The notes under the pieces are model-generated. The model made no database searches. It was not told the DNA's origin and saw nothing but the letters and a program-made list of their open reading frames with translations. Positions 20,314-29,738 of a DNA stretch of 43,287 nt are shown here, piece after piece. Both the position numbers and the translations under genes were made by a program. Source of the stretch: Bacteroidota bacterium (GTDB lineage Bacteria; Bacteroidota; Bacteroidia; Bacteroidales; GCA-2711565); assembly GCA_003353955.1 (NCBI GenBank), contig PIVJ01000015.1, forward strand, positions 1-43,287, given 5' to 3'. Numbering within the stretch: position 1 is the stretch's first letter; each line of letters begins with the position of its first letter.

Positions 20314-21564
20314 TTACTTAAGTCGGTGGAGTATTCGAATTCCGTTCTGATACATTGCTACAAAAGCATCAGTCAGCCCATTCTCTTTAAGCTGCTTACA
20401 GTAAATAGCTGCACCTTCGTATGATTGAAAATAACCGACCGAATATCGATACATATTATCTTTCTGAGATCTAAATATCTGCTTCCCAGTAAAATATCTA
20501 CGTCGAATTTTAGGAATATTAATCATAGGCTTATGAGATGCCATAATCTGAACTGTATACATTGTACCCGTTTCAGGGATATGAATGACACCTGAACTTA
20601 GAGTGTTTTCATCAACGATAACATTCGTGACTATTGAAGTTGATGAGTCAGGTTGAACAGCAGTTATAAGATGTTTGCCATCATCAGTTACAGTAATTTC
20701 AGTAGGCGGGAAATCAACGATGGTTTCTGTAGTACTCTTAGGTTTACTAGGCACTTTCTTTTCCTCTTTAAAACTAAATTTAGGGTCGTATTCAACAGCT
20801 AAAGGCAGGCTATTACTTTCTACGCCAGGTTTAACAGATGTTTTACTTAGCCCTGACAGATTAAATGACAATCCTATCGATGTGTATAAAAAAGGATCAT
20901 TTGTTTTTTTATCTATAGAATAAGTATCTAAATTATCAGAATTAGCTATATGATAAATAGATTCCATAGTTAGTCCTATGGTTGAACTTAAGTTGATTCT
21001 TACACCAATGCCCATTGGGAAGATTAATTCAGGAGTCCACGCATTATTTCCTTCAGGATCAAACCCGTTTGTTCTAACTTCATTGGTCTCCGAATTTAGC
21101 GAGGTAGATTCCCAGTTGGATATTCCTACTCCGGCAAATCCATAAAAGTCTACGATACGTTGGGGATTGTGACCCAGAATAGCATTACTTAAATTAAAGG
21201 TTGAATGTAAGTTAAATTCGATAATACTGGCATCAAAGGATAAATTTGCTGGATCCCCATTGGGCCAATTCAGTACACTACCATGAAGTTTTGCATTTAA
21301 AATTTGAGTTCCGATACTAAATGTTGGAGAAATCTGCTTTCTGAGAATAACTCCAAATCCTAGCTCCGAGCCATTCTGGAGAGGTGATTTTAGACTTATG
21401 TCACCGTAAAAAAGGGTTGGTCCGACATTCAAATTTAAAACAAAATTATCAATAAAACGAGATCTACCCCCATCATAATGTTGCGCCTCTGCAACCTGAG
21501 GATTCAGAAAAATACTACAAAATAATCCAGACAGAATGGCTAATTTAAAGGCTCGTTTATTCAT
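20314..21564 (-). CDS. envelope protein with outer-membrane-type N-terminal region and C-terminal SPOR domain
   Basis: The 416-residue product begins with a signal peptide (MNKRAFKLAILSGLFCSIFL, cleavage near VAEAQ). Residues about 35-240 look like an outer-membrane beta-barrel: alternating strands such as NLNVGPTLFYGDISL and LGFGVILRKQISPTFSIGTQ. A Ser/Pro/Lys-rich linker follows. The last 80 residues (from MYTVQIMASHKP to GIRILHRLK) resemble a SPOR domain, which binds denuded peptidoglycan. It starts 6 nt after a TPR protein gene, so the two are co-transcribed. It may link the outer membrane to the cell wall; the function is inferred from domains only. Confidence 0.65.
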   Translation of the reverse strand: MNKRAFKLAILSGLFCSIFLNPQVAEAQHYDGGRSRFIDNFVLNLNVGPTLFYGDISLKSPLQNGSELGFGVILRKQISPTFSIGTQILNAKLHGSVLNWPNGDPANLSFDASIIEFNLHSTFNLSNAILGHNPQRIVDFYGFAGVGISNWESTSLNSETNEVRTNGFDPEGNNAWTPELIFPMGIGVRINLSSTIGLTMESIYHIANSDNLDTYSIDKKTNDPFLYTSIGLSFNLSGLSKTSVKPGVESNSLPLAVEYDPKFSFKEEKKVPSKPKSTTETIVDFPPTEITVTDDGKHLITAVQPDSSTSIVTNVIVDENTLSSGVIHIPETGTMYTVQIMASHKPMINIPKIRRRYFTGKQIFRSQKDNMYRYSVGYFQSYEGAAIYCKQLKENGLTDAFVAMYQNGIRILHRLK

Positions 21565-21570
21565 AATAAC

Positions 21571-22734
21571 TTATTTACAATATTTTTCAAGACTCTCTAA
21601 TGCTGTTCCAAGGCCTAATTCAAATGCTTTTTCCCAATCAGAACATGCCCCTTCTAAATCATTAACATAAAAGTGCGAGACTCCACGATTATAGTAGTTT
21701 TTTATCCAATTAGAGTAAAACATTACATTGGTGGGTTCCAGATCAATTGCTTTATCAAAATTTTCAATAGCTGCATTATAATTACCCATCTTTATTTGAG
21801 AAATTCCGCGGTATGAATAAAGCATAGAATATGCGGAATCAGATTCTTCCTCAAGAGCCTTGTCAAAGTCTTCAATAGCTCCATCATAATTCCCGGCCTG
21901 ATATTTTAAAACTCCCCAATTATAATGCCCTGTAAAATCATTGGGAGTAACTGTAGTAGTGGGTATGTTATATACTTCTGAATCGCGGATAAATTGTTTA
22001 AACTGGTCATATTTCGCCTCATAATAGGATATGTCGAATAATCGATTTGCACTGGTTGGATCCAAATAATATGCAGAAAGTGATTCTTTTGAAAAAGAGC
22101 GAATTAGCCTAAAATTTACAGACTCTCTTCCTTTTTCTTGAAGCACTTTGACAGCAAACACTAAGTTAGCTGAATTATAGTTGGTTTTGTTTTGAGTGGC
22201 TTGAATTTTAGCAACGATTTTATCGTCCAAATTTTCTGGATTGTAATTCGTAAAGCATCCGGCACAAAAAACTTCCATGTTAGCTGCATAGGGCTTATTA
22301 TAAGGAATATCATGAGGTAGTATTTTTACCAGATTTTCAGCCAAAAATACAAAAAATTCAACCGATTCAAAAGAAATCCAACCCTCTTGTAATATCGGAA
22401 ATTCATAATCTCCATCCTCATAGGTAAGTATTAACACATTATATTGAATATTATTTATTAATACCTTTTTAAGCTGAAGTTGCTTAAAATTCTCAACTCC
22501 TAACTTTTCACGTGCAGTTGGCCTTTTATTTGTTTGACTATTAGGAAATGGAATACTGTTTTTGGCACTTGCCCATTTTCCATTATCTTGAATAGACCAT
22601 CCAATTACATTGTCCAATGTAGATTGTACTTTATCTATCACCGAAAAGTTCACTTCCTGACCTGCCTCCGGCTGAGATAGGACATGAGTTAATGGGATTA
22701 TAAAAAACAATAATAAAACCAGAGTATTCTTCAT
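21571..22734 (-). CDS. exported tetratricopeptide-repeat protein
   Basis: I start at 22734 (MKNTLVLLLFFIIPLTHVLS), which gives a clean signal peptide and 387 residues; a longer frame to 22782 only puts extra residues ahead of the signal. The first 270 residues are not recognised. The C-terminal part has about three TPR units (YNWGVLKYQAGNYDGAIEDF; YRGISQIKMGNYNAAIENFD; YNRGVSHFYVNDLEGACSDW), which bind partner proteins. It lies upstream of, and is probably co-transcribed with, the SPOR-domain protein, suggesting a shared periplasmic or outer-membrane role. The 192-nt gap to alaS contains no recognised element. Confidence 0.8.
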   Translation of the reverse strand: MKNTLVLLLFFIIPLTHVLSQPEAGQEVNFSVIDKVQSTLDNVIGWSIQDNGKWASAKNSIPFPNSQTNKRPTAREKLGVENFKQLQLKKVLINNIQYNVLILTYEDGDYEFPILQEGWISFESVEFFVFLAENLVKILPHDIPYNKPYAANMEVFCAGCFTNYNPENLDDKIVAKIQATQNKTNYNSANLVFAVKVLQEKGRESVNFRLIRSFSKESLSAYYLDPTSANRLFDISYYEAKYDQFKQFIRDSEVYNIPTTTVTPNDFTGHYNWGVLKYQAGNYDGAIEDFDKALEEESDSAYSMLYSYRGISQIKMGNYNAAIENFDKAIDLEPTNVMFYSNWIKNYYNRGVSHFYVNDLEGACSDWEKAFELGLGTALESLEKYCK

Positions 22735-22926
22735 TTGAACAGTATTTGGCGTTTTATGAGAATGTAATAAATACAGGTACAATTACTAATATCAAGAAGT
22801 AAATGTAAAGAAAAAAGAAGGATTAATCAATCTAGATGGTAATTTAATTAATAATTTATCAACATCTTTTAAGAAGAGCCTGAAACCAGAAAGTATTCGT
22901 ATTTGTGAGAATTTAACCAAATGAAG

Positions 22927-25590
22927 CTATAAATACTTTTTAAACGACTTCATAGCAGCGTCAATACCAGATGGGAATGAACCGCCTGCAGTAGCAAAAT
23001 TGAGCTGTCCACCACCACCACCTTTAATTTCTTTGGCAATTTCCCGAATTATTTTATTAGCATTTAATCCTTTCTCTTGTACCAAATTTTCTGAAATTAA
23101 CAGACTCAAATTTGCTTTCCCATTATTTTCACTAGCCAGTAATAATACTAAATTATTTATACTCTTATCTAAAGCAAAAGATAAATCGCGGATTGCTCCC
23201 ATATCCAAATCCACTCTCTTACAAATAACATTAAGTCCATTTCTAAGAAACACATTCGAAGTTAATTCTTCTTTTAAGGAATTGAGTTTTTCTATTTTAA
23301 AAGCATCTAATTGTTTCGTTAACCGGGAATTCTGCGTTAATAGCATTTGCACACTTTTAAGAAGATTGTTTGGCTGTTTTAATAGTAAACTTATTTCGGC
23401 AAGTGTAGATTCTTTTTCTCGATAATAGGATTCAGCCTGATTTCCTGTGATGGCTTCTATTCTTCTTATTCCGGCAGCGATAGCTCCCTCCGAAGTAATT
23501 TTAAATAAACCAATTTGACCTGTGAATTTAACATGAGTTCCTCCACAAAATTCGGTTGAAAAATTCTCATCAAAACGAATCAATCGAACAATTTCCCCAT
23601 ATTTTTCACCAAAAAGTGCTGCTGCTCCCATCTTTTTTGCCTCATCCAACGGAACGTCTTCAAAGACTTCAGTTTCTATATTTTCTCTAATTTTGGCATT
23701 TACAATTTTTTCAATATTTAGTAGTTCATCATCTAATACTTTGGAGAAATGAGAAAAATCGAATCGTAAACGTTGAGGATCTACGAGTGATCCTTTCTGC
23801 TCAACATGACTGCCCAAGACTTCACGTAATGCTGCGTGCATTAGATGTGTGGTGCTGTGATTGTTTGTGGTAAGTTTACGATTAAGCTTATTTACGGTTG
23901 CAATTATTGTGTTGTTTTCAGGCTTAATAAAATCGGAAGATAGATGCAGTGTTAGGTTATTATCCTTTTTAGTATCGAAAACTTTAATTTTTTTATCATC
24001 TATAATGAAATACCCGTTGTCGCCTATTTGCCCACCTGATTCTGCATAAAAAGGGGTTTTATTCAATACAACCTCAAAATGGGTCTTCTTTTTTACCGTA
24101 ACTTTTCGGTACTTAACGACTTCCACCTCGGCTGTCGTGTTTTTGTATCCTATAAATTCAGATTCCTGTTTCTTGTCGTTCTCAATTACCCAATCTCCGG
24201 TATCCTTCTGTGCTGCATTTCTTGATCGATCTTTTTGTTTTTGAAGTTCTTTATAGAAAGAATCTAAATCAACTTTAAATCCCTTTTCTTGAGCTAGTAA
24301 TTGTGTTAGATCAATAGGAAAACCAAAGGTATCAAGAAGTTTAAAGGCGAAATAGCCATCGATCATTTTTTCTGACATCTTCCCACATTCTTTTGAATTT
24401 GCATTGTGCGTAATATTTTGGGTTGATCTTTCCAACAAATAATCATCAAATAAATCAATCCCTTTTTCAAGTGTTTTCAAAAATGCCTGCTCTTCTTCAA
24501 TAATAACTTTTCTAATTAAGACTTCTTGACTTTTTATTTCTGGGAAAGTGTCTCCCATTTGATCTGTCAATGTTTTAACTAGTTGATAAATAAAAGGTTC
24601 GTCAACCTTAAGGAATGTGTAAGCATACCTAACCGCACGTCTTAAAATTCTACGGATCACATAACCGGCACCTGTATTTGAAGGAAGCTGTCCGTCAGCT
24701 ATAGCAAACGCCACAGCTCTCACGTGATCAGCAATAACTCGCATGGCGATGTCAGTTTTTTCATCCATTCCATAAGTGAGTTTGGATAGACTTGCTATTT
24801 TTCGAATTATTGGTTGGAAAATATCTGTATCATAGTTTGACTGTACACCCTGCAAAACCATACATAAGCGCTCAAAGCCTAAACCAGTATCGATATGTTT
24901 AGCAGGCAATGCTAGCAATTCTCCGTTGGAATTTCGATTGAATTCTATAAATACCAAATTCCAAATTTCAATTACCAACGGATGATCTTTATTTACTAGC
25001 TCTTTCCCTGATACTTTTTTCTTCTCTTCATCACCTCTTATATCAACATGAATCTCCGAACATGGACCACAAGGGCCTGTATCACCCATTTCCCAAAAAT
25101 TATCCTTTTTAGATCCGAATAATAGTTGATCTTCCGGAACTATTTCTTTCCAATAATTAAAGGCTTCCATATCCTTATCCAAGCCATCAGATTTATCTCC
25201 ACCAAATACACTAACATAGAGGCTGTCTTTGTCTATTTTATAAACCTCTGTAAGTAATTCCCACGCCCATTCGATGGCTTCCTTTTTAAAATAATCACCG
25301 AACGACCAATTGCCAAGCATTTCAAACATGGTGTGATGGTAGGTGTCGCGACCAACTTCCTCGAGGTCATTATGTTTTCCGGAAACCCTGAGGCATTTTT
25401 GCGTGTCTGCTGCCCGTTTATATTTAATGACTGAATTACCCAGAAACAAATCCTTAAATTGATTCATCCCTGCATTAGTGAACATAAGAGTTGGATCATT
25501 TTTAATAACCATTGGAGCAGATGCTACAATTTGGTGTTCTTTCGATTTAAAGAAACTTAAAAATGCTTGTCTTATCTGTTCTGATTTCAT
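22927..25590 (-). CDS. alaS: alanyl-tRNA synthetase
   Basis: It charges tRNA-Ala and edits misacylated Ser and Gly. The 887-residue protein has all AlaRS regions. The catalytic core begins IRQAFLSFFKSKEHQIVASA and includes MFTNAGMNQFKDLFLG. The editing domain has HSTTHLMHAALREVLG and the zinc motif FCGGTH. The C-terminal domain has a Gly-rich GGGGGQLNFATAGG. The start at 25590 gives the typical MKSEQIRQ N-terminus. It is divergent from the M23 peptidase gene. Confidence 0.98.
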   Translation of the reverse strand: MKSEQIRQAFLSFFKSKEHQIVASAPMVIKNDPTLMFTNAGMNQFKDLFLGNSVIKYKRAADTQKCLRVSGKHNDLEEVGRDTYHHTMFEMLGNWSFGDYFKKEAIEWAWELLTEVYKIDKDSLYVSVFGGDKSDGLDKDMEAFNYWKEIVPEDQLLFGSKKDNFWEMGDTGPCGPCSEIHVDIRGDEEKKKVSGKELVNKDHPLVIEIWNLVFIEFNRNSNGELLALPAKHIDTGLGFERLCMVLQGVQSNYDTDIFQPIIRKIASLSKLTYGMDEKTDIAMRVIADHVRAVAFAIADGQLPSNTGAGYVIRRILRRAVRYAYTFLKVDEPFIYQLVKTLTDQMGDTFPEIKSQEVLIRKVIIEEEQAFLKTLEKGIDLFDDYLLERSTQNITHNANSKECGKMSEKMIDGYFAFKLLDTFGFPIDLTQLLAQEKGFKVDLDSFYKELQKQKDRSRNAAQKDTGDWVIENDKKQESEFIGYKNTTAEVEVVKYRKVTVKKKTHFEVVLNKTPFYAESGGQIGDNGYFIIDDKKIKVFDTKKDNNLTLHLSSDFIKPENNTIIATVNKLNRKLTTNNHSTTHLMHAALREVLGSHVEQKGSLVDPQRLRFDFSHFSKVLDDELLNIEKIVNAKIRENIETEVFEDVPLDEAKKMGAAALFGEKYGEIVRLIRFDENFSTEFCGGTHVKFTGQIGLFKITSEGAIAAGIRRIEAITGNQAESYYREKESTLAEISLLLKQPNNLLKSVQMLLTQNSRLTKQLDAFKIEKLNSLKEELTSNVFLRNGLNVICKRVDLDMGAIRDLSFALDKSINNLVLLLASENNGKANLSLLISENLVQEKGLNANKIIREIAKEIKGGGGGQLNFATAGGSFPSGIDAAMKSFKKYL

Positions 25591-25643
25591 TCTTTATTAT
25601 TTGAAATTAACAATGGTCCTGTTAATTATAACTTAACTCTATA

Positions 25644-25674
25644 ATTGCAAATTTAGTTTATTTAATTAATTTTG
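25644..25674 (+). promoter_or_regulatory. promoter of the M23 peptidase-merR unit
   Basis: ATTG (25644-25647) and TAATTTTG (25667-25674) are separated by 19 bp, matching the Bacteroidota -33/-7 consensus. The start codon is 48 nt downstream. A leftward TAAATTTG (25655-25648) for alaS overlaps it, so the two divergent genes may share polymerase sites. Confidence 0.7.
25648..25655 (-). promoter_or_regulatory. candidate -7 element of alaS
   Basis: TAAATTTG on the minus strand matches the TAnnTTTG element and lies 58 nt before the alaS start. The -33 element is weak (TTAC at about 21 bp). It overlaps the -33 region of the opposite promoter. Confidence 0.45.
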
Positions 25675-25721
25675 TAGTAATTGCGTACAATATCTAATAA
25701 AAAACTGTATTAACTAATTAT

Positions 25722-26687
25722 ATGCTAAGAGTAAAATATAAATACAATCCTAAGTCTTTATCTTACGAAAAAGCAAGAATCACACCTAGCGGGATAATTT
25801 TGCGTTTGTTCGGGTATTTACTTGCAGGATGTTTCTTCTCCTTTCTGATCATTATCTTAGCTTATAATTTTTTCGAATCTCCTAAAGAAAGAGCCCAGCG
25901 AAGAGAAATAGAGCAGTTTAAATTGCAATATCAATTATTAGATGACCGTCTTGATCAGGTGAGTACCGTACTCGGAGATATGCAAGACCGTGACGATAAT
26001 ATTTATCGGATAATTTTTGAATCGGAACCTATTCCAAGTTCGGCACGAAAAGCGGGTTATGGTGGAGTTAACAGATACGCCAAACTTGATGGATACAGAA
26101 ATTCAGATATCATTATTGAGACTACAAAGAAGTTGGACATGATAATGAGCCGGGTATATGTTCAATCGAAATCCTTTGATGATTTATTTGAGTTAGCTAA
26201 GAATAAGGAGAAAATGATGTTGTCCATTCCGGCTATCCAACCCATCAAAAAAGAGGATGGACGTATTGTGTCAGGATATGGTCAACGGTTTCACTCCATA
26301 TTGAAAGTTCGAAGAATGCATTGGGGAATTGATATCTCTGCACCACAAGGAACACCTATTTATGCGACAGCTAACGGTGAAGTAAATTTTACCGGCAGAA
26401 AAGGAACCTATGGCAATACCGTAATGATTAATCATGGATATGGTTATGAAACCCTTTATGGTCATATGGATAAGATTATTATTAAACGTAAACAGTTTGT
26501 AAAGCGTGGTCAATTAATTGGTTATGTTGGTAATACCGGACTTTCCGAAGCGCCACACGTACATTATGAAGTACTCAAAGATGGTAAAAAGATAAATCCG
26601 GTAAACTTTTTCTATAATGATTTTACACCTGAAGAATTTGAGATGGTGTTGGAACTTGCTTCACGTGATAATCAAGCGTTATCATAA
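25722..26687 (+). CDS. membrane-anchored M23 family (LytM) peptidoglycan endopeptidase
   Basis: It likely cleaves peptide crosslinks in peptidoglycan. The 321-residue protein has one membrane segment (about 28-50), a coiled coil (about 55-95), then the M23 domain. The zinc ligands are present: His200 and Asp204 in MHWGID, and His281 in HVHYE (279-283), with His248 in LYGHM. It is therefore predicted to be active rather than a degenerate LytM regulator. It lies divergent from alaS and 23 nt before a MerR-like gene; this alaS-M23-merR arrangement is common in Bacteroidota. Confidence 0.92.
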   Translation: MLRVKYKYNPKSLSYEKARITPSGIILRLFGYLLAGCFFSFLIIILAYNFFESPKERAQRREIEQFKLQYQLLDDRLDQVSTVLGDMQDRDDNIYRIIFESEPIPSSARKAGYGGVNRYAKLDGYRNSDIIIETTKKLDMIMSRVYVQSKSFDDLFELAKNKEKMMLSIPAIQPIKKEDGRIVSGYGQRFHSILKVRRMHWGIDISAPQGTPIYATANGEVNFTGRKGTYGNTVMINHGYGYETLYGHMDKIIIKRKQFVKRGQLIGYVGNTGLSEAPHVHYEVLKDGKKINPVNFFYNDFTPEEFEMVLELASRDNQALS

Positions 26688-26710
26688 TACCAATTATTCC
26701 AGGATTAAGA

Positions 26711-27049
26711 ATGTTGCCGGATAAAAAAAATAAGATAGAAAAATTGTATTATCCCATTGGTGAGGTGGCTAGTATGTTTAAAGTAAACACTTCTCTGATT
26801 AGGTTTTGGGAAAAGCAATTCGATATCATTAAACCTCATAAGAATAAAAAGGGTAACCGTTTATTTACACCTAAAGATGTTGAGAATTTTCATTTAATTT
26901 ATCACCTGGTTAAGGAGCGTGGTTTCACACTTCAGGGTGCTAAAGACAAATTGAAAGAAAACCCTGAAGATAGTGTAGATAATCTTGAAGTGGTTCAGTC
27001 TCTTGAAGAAATTAAAAAGTTCTTATTAGACTTGAAGAGTAATATCTAG
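26711..27049 (+). CDS. small MerR-family transcriptional regulator
   Basis: The 112-residue protein has a MerR-type winged helix (about 13-85): YYPIGEVASMFKVNTSLIRF, WEKQFDIIKPHKNKKGNRLF and a helix ending GAKDKL. A short helical tail (EEIKKFLLDLKS) may dimerise. No effector domain or metal-binding cysteines are present. It is 23 nt after the M23 gene and probably in the same transcript. Its targets are unknown. Confidence 0.88.
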   Translation: MLPDKKNKIEKLYYPIGEVASMFKVNTSLIRFWEKQFDIIKPHKNKKGNRLFTPKDVENFHLIYHLVKERGFTLQGAKDKLKENPEDSVDNLEVVQSLEEIKKFLLDLKSNI

Positions 27050-27065
27050 TGTTGAAGCTGAAAAT

Positions 27066-28031
27066 TTAGTAATAGCTATTTCTTACCAGATACCCCTGCA
27101 CATATTCATTGATCCCGTTTTCCAAAGAATAGAAAGGTTGAGTATACCCAATGTTCTTCAATTTTTTCATATTGGCTTCGGTAAAATACTGATATTTCTG
27201 CCTGATGTCTTCCGGTGTATCAATGAAATTAATATCAACTTTTTTGTTGAGCGCTTTAAAAGTAGCTGTTGCAAGGTTGACGAACGATTGGGCAACCCCT
27301 GTTCCCAGGTTATATAACCCTGAGTGCTTGTCTCCCTGCATTAAATAACAGATCACATTTAACAAATCTTTCACATAAATAAAATCGCGAAGTTGCATTC
27401 CATCTTCAAAATCCGGATGGTGTGATCTGAATAAATTTACACGCCCTGTTTCTTGAATTTGTGCATATGCGTGAAATATCACCGACGCCATTCTTCCTTT
27501 GTGGTATTCATTTGGACCAAATACGTTAAAAAATTTTAAGCCATACCAGTATGGCGGGGTTTCCGTTCTTGAGAGTACCCATTTATCAAATTCATTTTTT
27601 GATTCTCCATAAGGATTTAAAGGTTTAAGCTGTTTTACAATTTCATGGGTGTCGTTGTAGCCGTGTTCACCCATCCCATATGTGGCAGCAGAAGAAGCAT
27701 AAACCAATGGTAATTGATATTTCGTACACGCGTTCCAAATCTCTTTACTATAGTGTAAGTTAAGCCTATCAAAAATAGATACATCAAATTCGGTCGTATC
27801 CGTGCGTGCTCCAATATGGTGGATAAACTCAACTGATTTGTAGTTCGTATTTAGCCAGTCAATAAAATTATCTCTATGTATTTTCTCAACAAAGGATTTG
27901 TTATTCAGGTTTACATTTTTTGAAGGATCAGAGAAGTCATCAACCACAATAATGTCGTTGATCCCTTTAGCATTCATTTTACCAACGAGGCAACTTCCAA
28001 TAAAACCTACAGCTCCTGTTACTACTATCAT
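27066..28031 (-). CDS. hldD: ADP-L-glycero-D-manno-heptose 6-epimerase
   Basis: It makes the heptose donor of the LPS inner core. The 321-residue extended short-chain dehydrogenase has an NAD-binding loop TGAVGFIGS (5-13), a Ser/Thr segment SSAATYG (113-119), and the catalytic Tyr141-x3-Lys145 in NPYGESK. The motif RMASVIFHAYAQI and the pattern FEDGMQLRDFIYVKD are typical of HldD. It lies 17 nt after the alkaline phosphatase gene on the same strand. A heptosyltransferase-like gene is found at 40167, consistent with LPS core synthesis. Confidence 0.93.
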   Translation of the reverse strand: MIVVTGAVGFIGSCLVGKMNAKGINDIIVVDDFSDPSKNVNLNNKSFVEKIHRDNFIDWLNTNYKSVEFIHHIGARTDTTEFDVSIFDRLNLHYSKEIWNACTKYQLPLVYASSAATYGMGEHGYNDTHEIVKQLKPLNPYGESKNEFDKWVLSRTETPPYWYGLKFFNVFGPNEYHKGRMASVIFHAYAQIQETGRVNLFRSHHPDFEDGMQLRDFIYVKDLLNVICYLMQGDKHSGLYNLGTGVAQSFVNLATATFKALNKKVDINFIDTPEDIRQKYQYFTEANMKKLKNIGYTQPFYSLENGINEYVQGYLVRNSYY

Positions 28032-28048
28032 GTATTTCTTTTTTTATA

Positions 28049-29122
28049 CTAATCCAATTTAAAATTAAATGCGTTAAACATTTTTTTAAAGATATCTGTA
28101 TTATCCATGAATCCTGTAAATTCTTCTGCTCCAGGCCCAAATGCAAATACTGGTACCATTACTGCAGTATGATGTTCTGTTGTAAATGCACCTTCAACAA
28201 CGCCTGTGGAAATATCTCCACCTATAATTGCAAAACCACCGGTTTCATGATCGGAGGTGATGATAACAAGGGTGTTGCCATCTTGCTCAGCAAAGTCAAG
28301 TACGGCTCCAACGGTATTATCAAAGTCAACTACTTCTTCAACTACATATGAGGTTAAAGTATCATGCCCTCCCCAGTCAATTTGAGATCCTTCAATCATT
28401 AGGAAAAATCCTTCTTTATTTTTGTTTAAGGTTTCAATTGCTTTTAAGCTTGATGTTGTCAACATATCTCCACGCCCTTCGCTAATTGATGGTGGGTGAG
28501 CGGCATAGAGCAAACCAGCTACTTTTTCACTATGCGTGTTTTCCAATTCCTTCAATGACGTTATGATTTCATAATTTCTAGCTTTTAAACTGTCCAATAA
28601 ATTCAAACTATCTACTCGTATCGTGAAATCATCAAGACCGCCTCCTATAAAAACATCTATATCAGTTTTTAAGAAATCATATGCAATTTCTTCGTAATTA
28701 TAACGATATACATTGTTCGCAATAAATGCTGCAGGAGTAGCATGGTTTATTTTCGAAGTAGCAACGAGACCGGTACTTTTATTGTTGGTTTCGGCATACT
28801 TGAGTATTGAGGTTAAATTTGTGGAGTCAGGAGCCATGCCAAGCATCTTTTGATTTGTTTTATAACCTGTTGCCAGGGCAGTACCTGCCGCACTGGAATC
28901 AGTGATTAAACTATTTGCAGAATAGGTTTTAACAAAGCCAATATATTTACATCTTTCAAGATTTAGAAATCCTTTATTAGCAATATAGGCTGAATAAATC
29001 TGTGAAGTTCCCATGCCATCCCCAATCATCAATATTATATTTCTTGGAGGCTTAATTTCCGTCACAGATGTGCATGAACTTATAACAAATGCAGTTAAAA
29101 ATAGTAGTGAGTTTTTTTTCAT
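28049..29122 (-). CDS. alkaline phosphatase, predicted lipoprotein
   Basis: It hydrolyses phosphomonoesters outside the cytoplasm. The 357-residue protein starts MKKNSLLFLTAFVISSC with a lipobox (ISSC, Cys17), so it should be lipid-anchored. Metal and nucleophile motifs are MIGDGMG (32-38) and TDSSAAGTALATG with Ser76 as phosphate acceptor. The C-terminal ligands appear in EGSQIDWGGHD, TSDHETGG and TEHHTA. It belongs to the PhoA-like superfamily. It lies 18 nt after the MFS remnant and 17 nt before hldD, so all three probably share a transcript. Confidence 0.92.
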   Translation of the reverse strand: MKKNSLLFLTAFVISSCTSVTEIKPPRNIILMIGDGMGTSQIYSAYIANKGFLNLERCKYIGFVKTYSANSLITDSSAAGTALATGYKTNQKMLGMAPDSTNLTSILKYAETNNKSTGLVATSKINHATPAAFIANNVYRYNYEEIAYDFLKTDIDVFIGGGLDDFTIRVDSLNLLDSLKARNYEIITSLKELENTHSEKVAGLLYAAHPPSISEGRGDMLTTSSLKAIETLNKNKEGFFLMIEGSQIDWGGHDTLTSYVVEEVVDFDNTVGAVLDFAEQDGNTLVIITSDHETGGFAIIGGDISTGVVEGAFTTEHHTAVMVPVFAFGPGAEEFTGFMDNTDIFKKMFNAFNFKLD

Positions 29123-29140
29123 GTTTAGTATTATTATTTT

Positions 29141-29587
29141 TTATTTAATGATGATGGAAGTTCCAAACCGTAGCCTAAGATTTTGCCTTCTCTTTTTAAT
29201 TAATATTGTAAAGATTACTCCCAATACACCAAGTTCGGCTAGCATCAGAATAGCCCATTTATAATCATAAGTTGCCCCGTAGGCCGTTAAAAGAGCACCA
29301 ATAAAAATAAAAGGAATAAATATGGTTCCTACTTTTCGAATGCCCCATTTATCAAGAGTAATACCTCCAAATAAGACCATCAATAAAAATGTGTTTGTGA
29401 AAGAGTACAAGCCGTACATTTTCCCATAATCAGCATTTGACATGTCGGTTTGGGTTTGTAAGGTATCTTTTATAGAGGAAAATATATCGTAAAAGTAGTA
29501 ATTCGAGAACATGAGTGTGCTAATAAGAAAGATAGGGAACCACCTCGTCCAAGCAGATTCTTTCAAAAATTTCGTTAGATCTTTCAT
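29141..29587 (-). pseudogene. major facilitator superfamily transporter, severely shortened
   Basis: I start at 29587 (MKDLTKFLKESAWTRWFPIF), giving 148 residues. The N-terminal part matches the first three membrane helices of an MFS transporter, including the loop-2/3 signature GGITLDKWGIRKVG. After GALLTAYGATYDY it passes into one more helix (WAILMLAELGVLGVIFTILI) and a basic tail that looks like the end of a 12-helix MFS protein. About 250-300 central residues are missing, without a frame break. It is probably an in-frame internal deletion and non-functional as a carrier. A -7 element (TACATTTG) remains upstream. Confidence 0.65.
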
Positions 29588-29612
29588 AAAAATATTCTTG
29601 GTCAAAACTGGT

Positions 29613-29620
29613 CAAATGTA
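29613..29620 (-). promoter_or_regulatory. candidate -7 element of the MFS-phosphatase-hldD unit
   Basis: TACATTTG on the minus strand fits TAnnTTTG and lies 25 nt before the MFS start codon. The -33 region is poor. Its survival would explain why the reduced MFS frame is retained in front of the phosphatase gene. Confidence 0.45.
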
Positions 29621-29670
29621 CAATAAAAGTCGAAATAAGAAGCTAAAAATTAAACTATAAACAAAGTTTC

Positions 29671-29702
29671 TTGCTAACAAATGATTTAGAATATTACCTT
29701 TG
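29671..29702 (+). promoter_or_regulatory. promoter of the T9SS-exported protease
   Basis: TTG (29671-29673) and TACCTTTG (29695-29702) are 21 bp apart, matching the Bacteroidota consensus. The start codon lies 36 nt downstream. Confidence 0.7.
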
Positions 29703-29738
29703 TTTTGAATAGAATATCTGACTAACTTAATAATTGTA

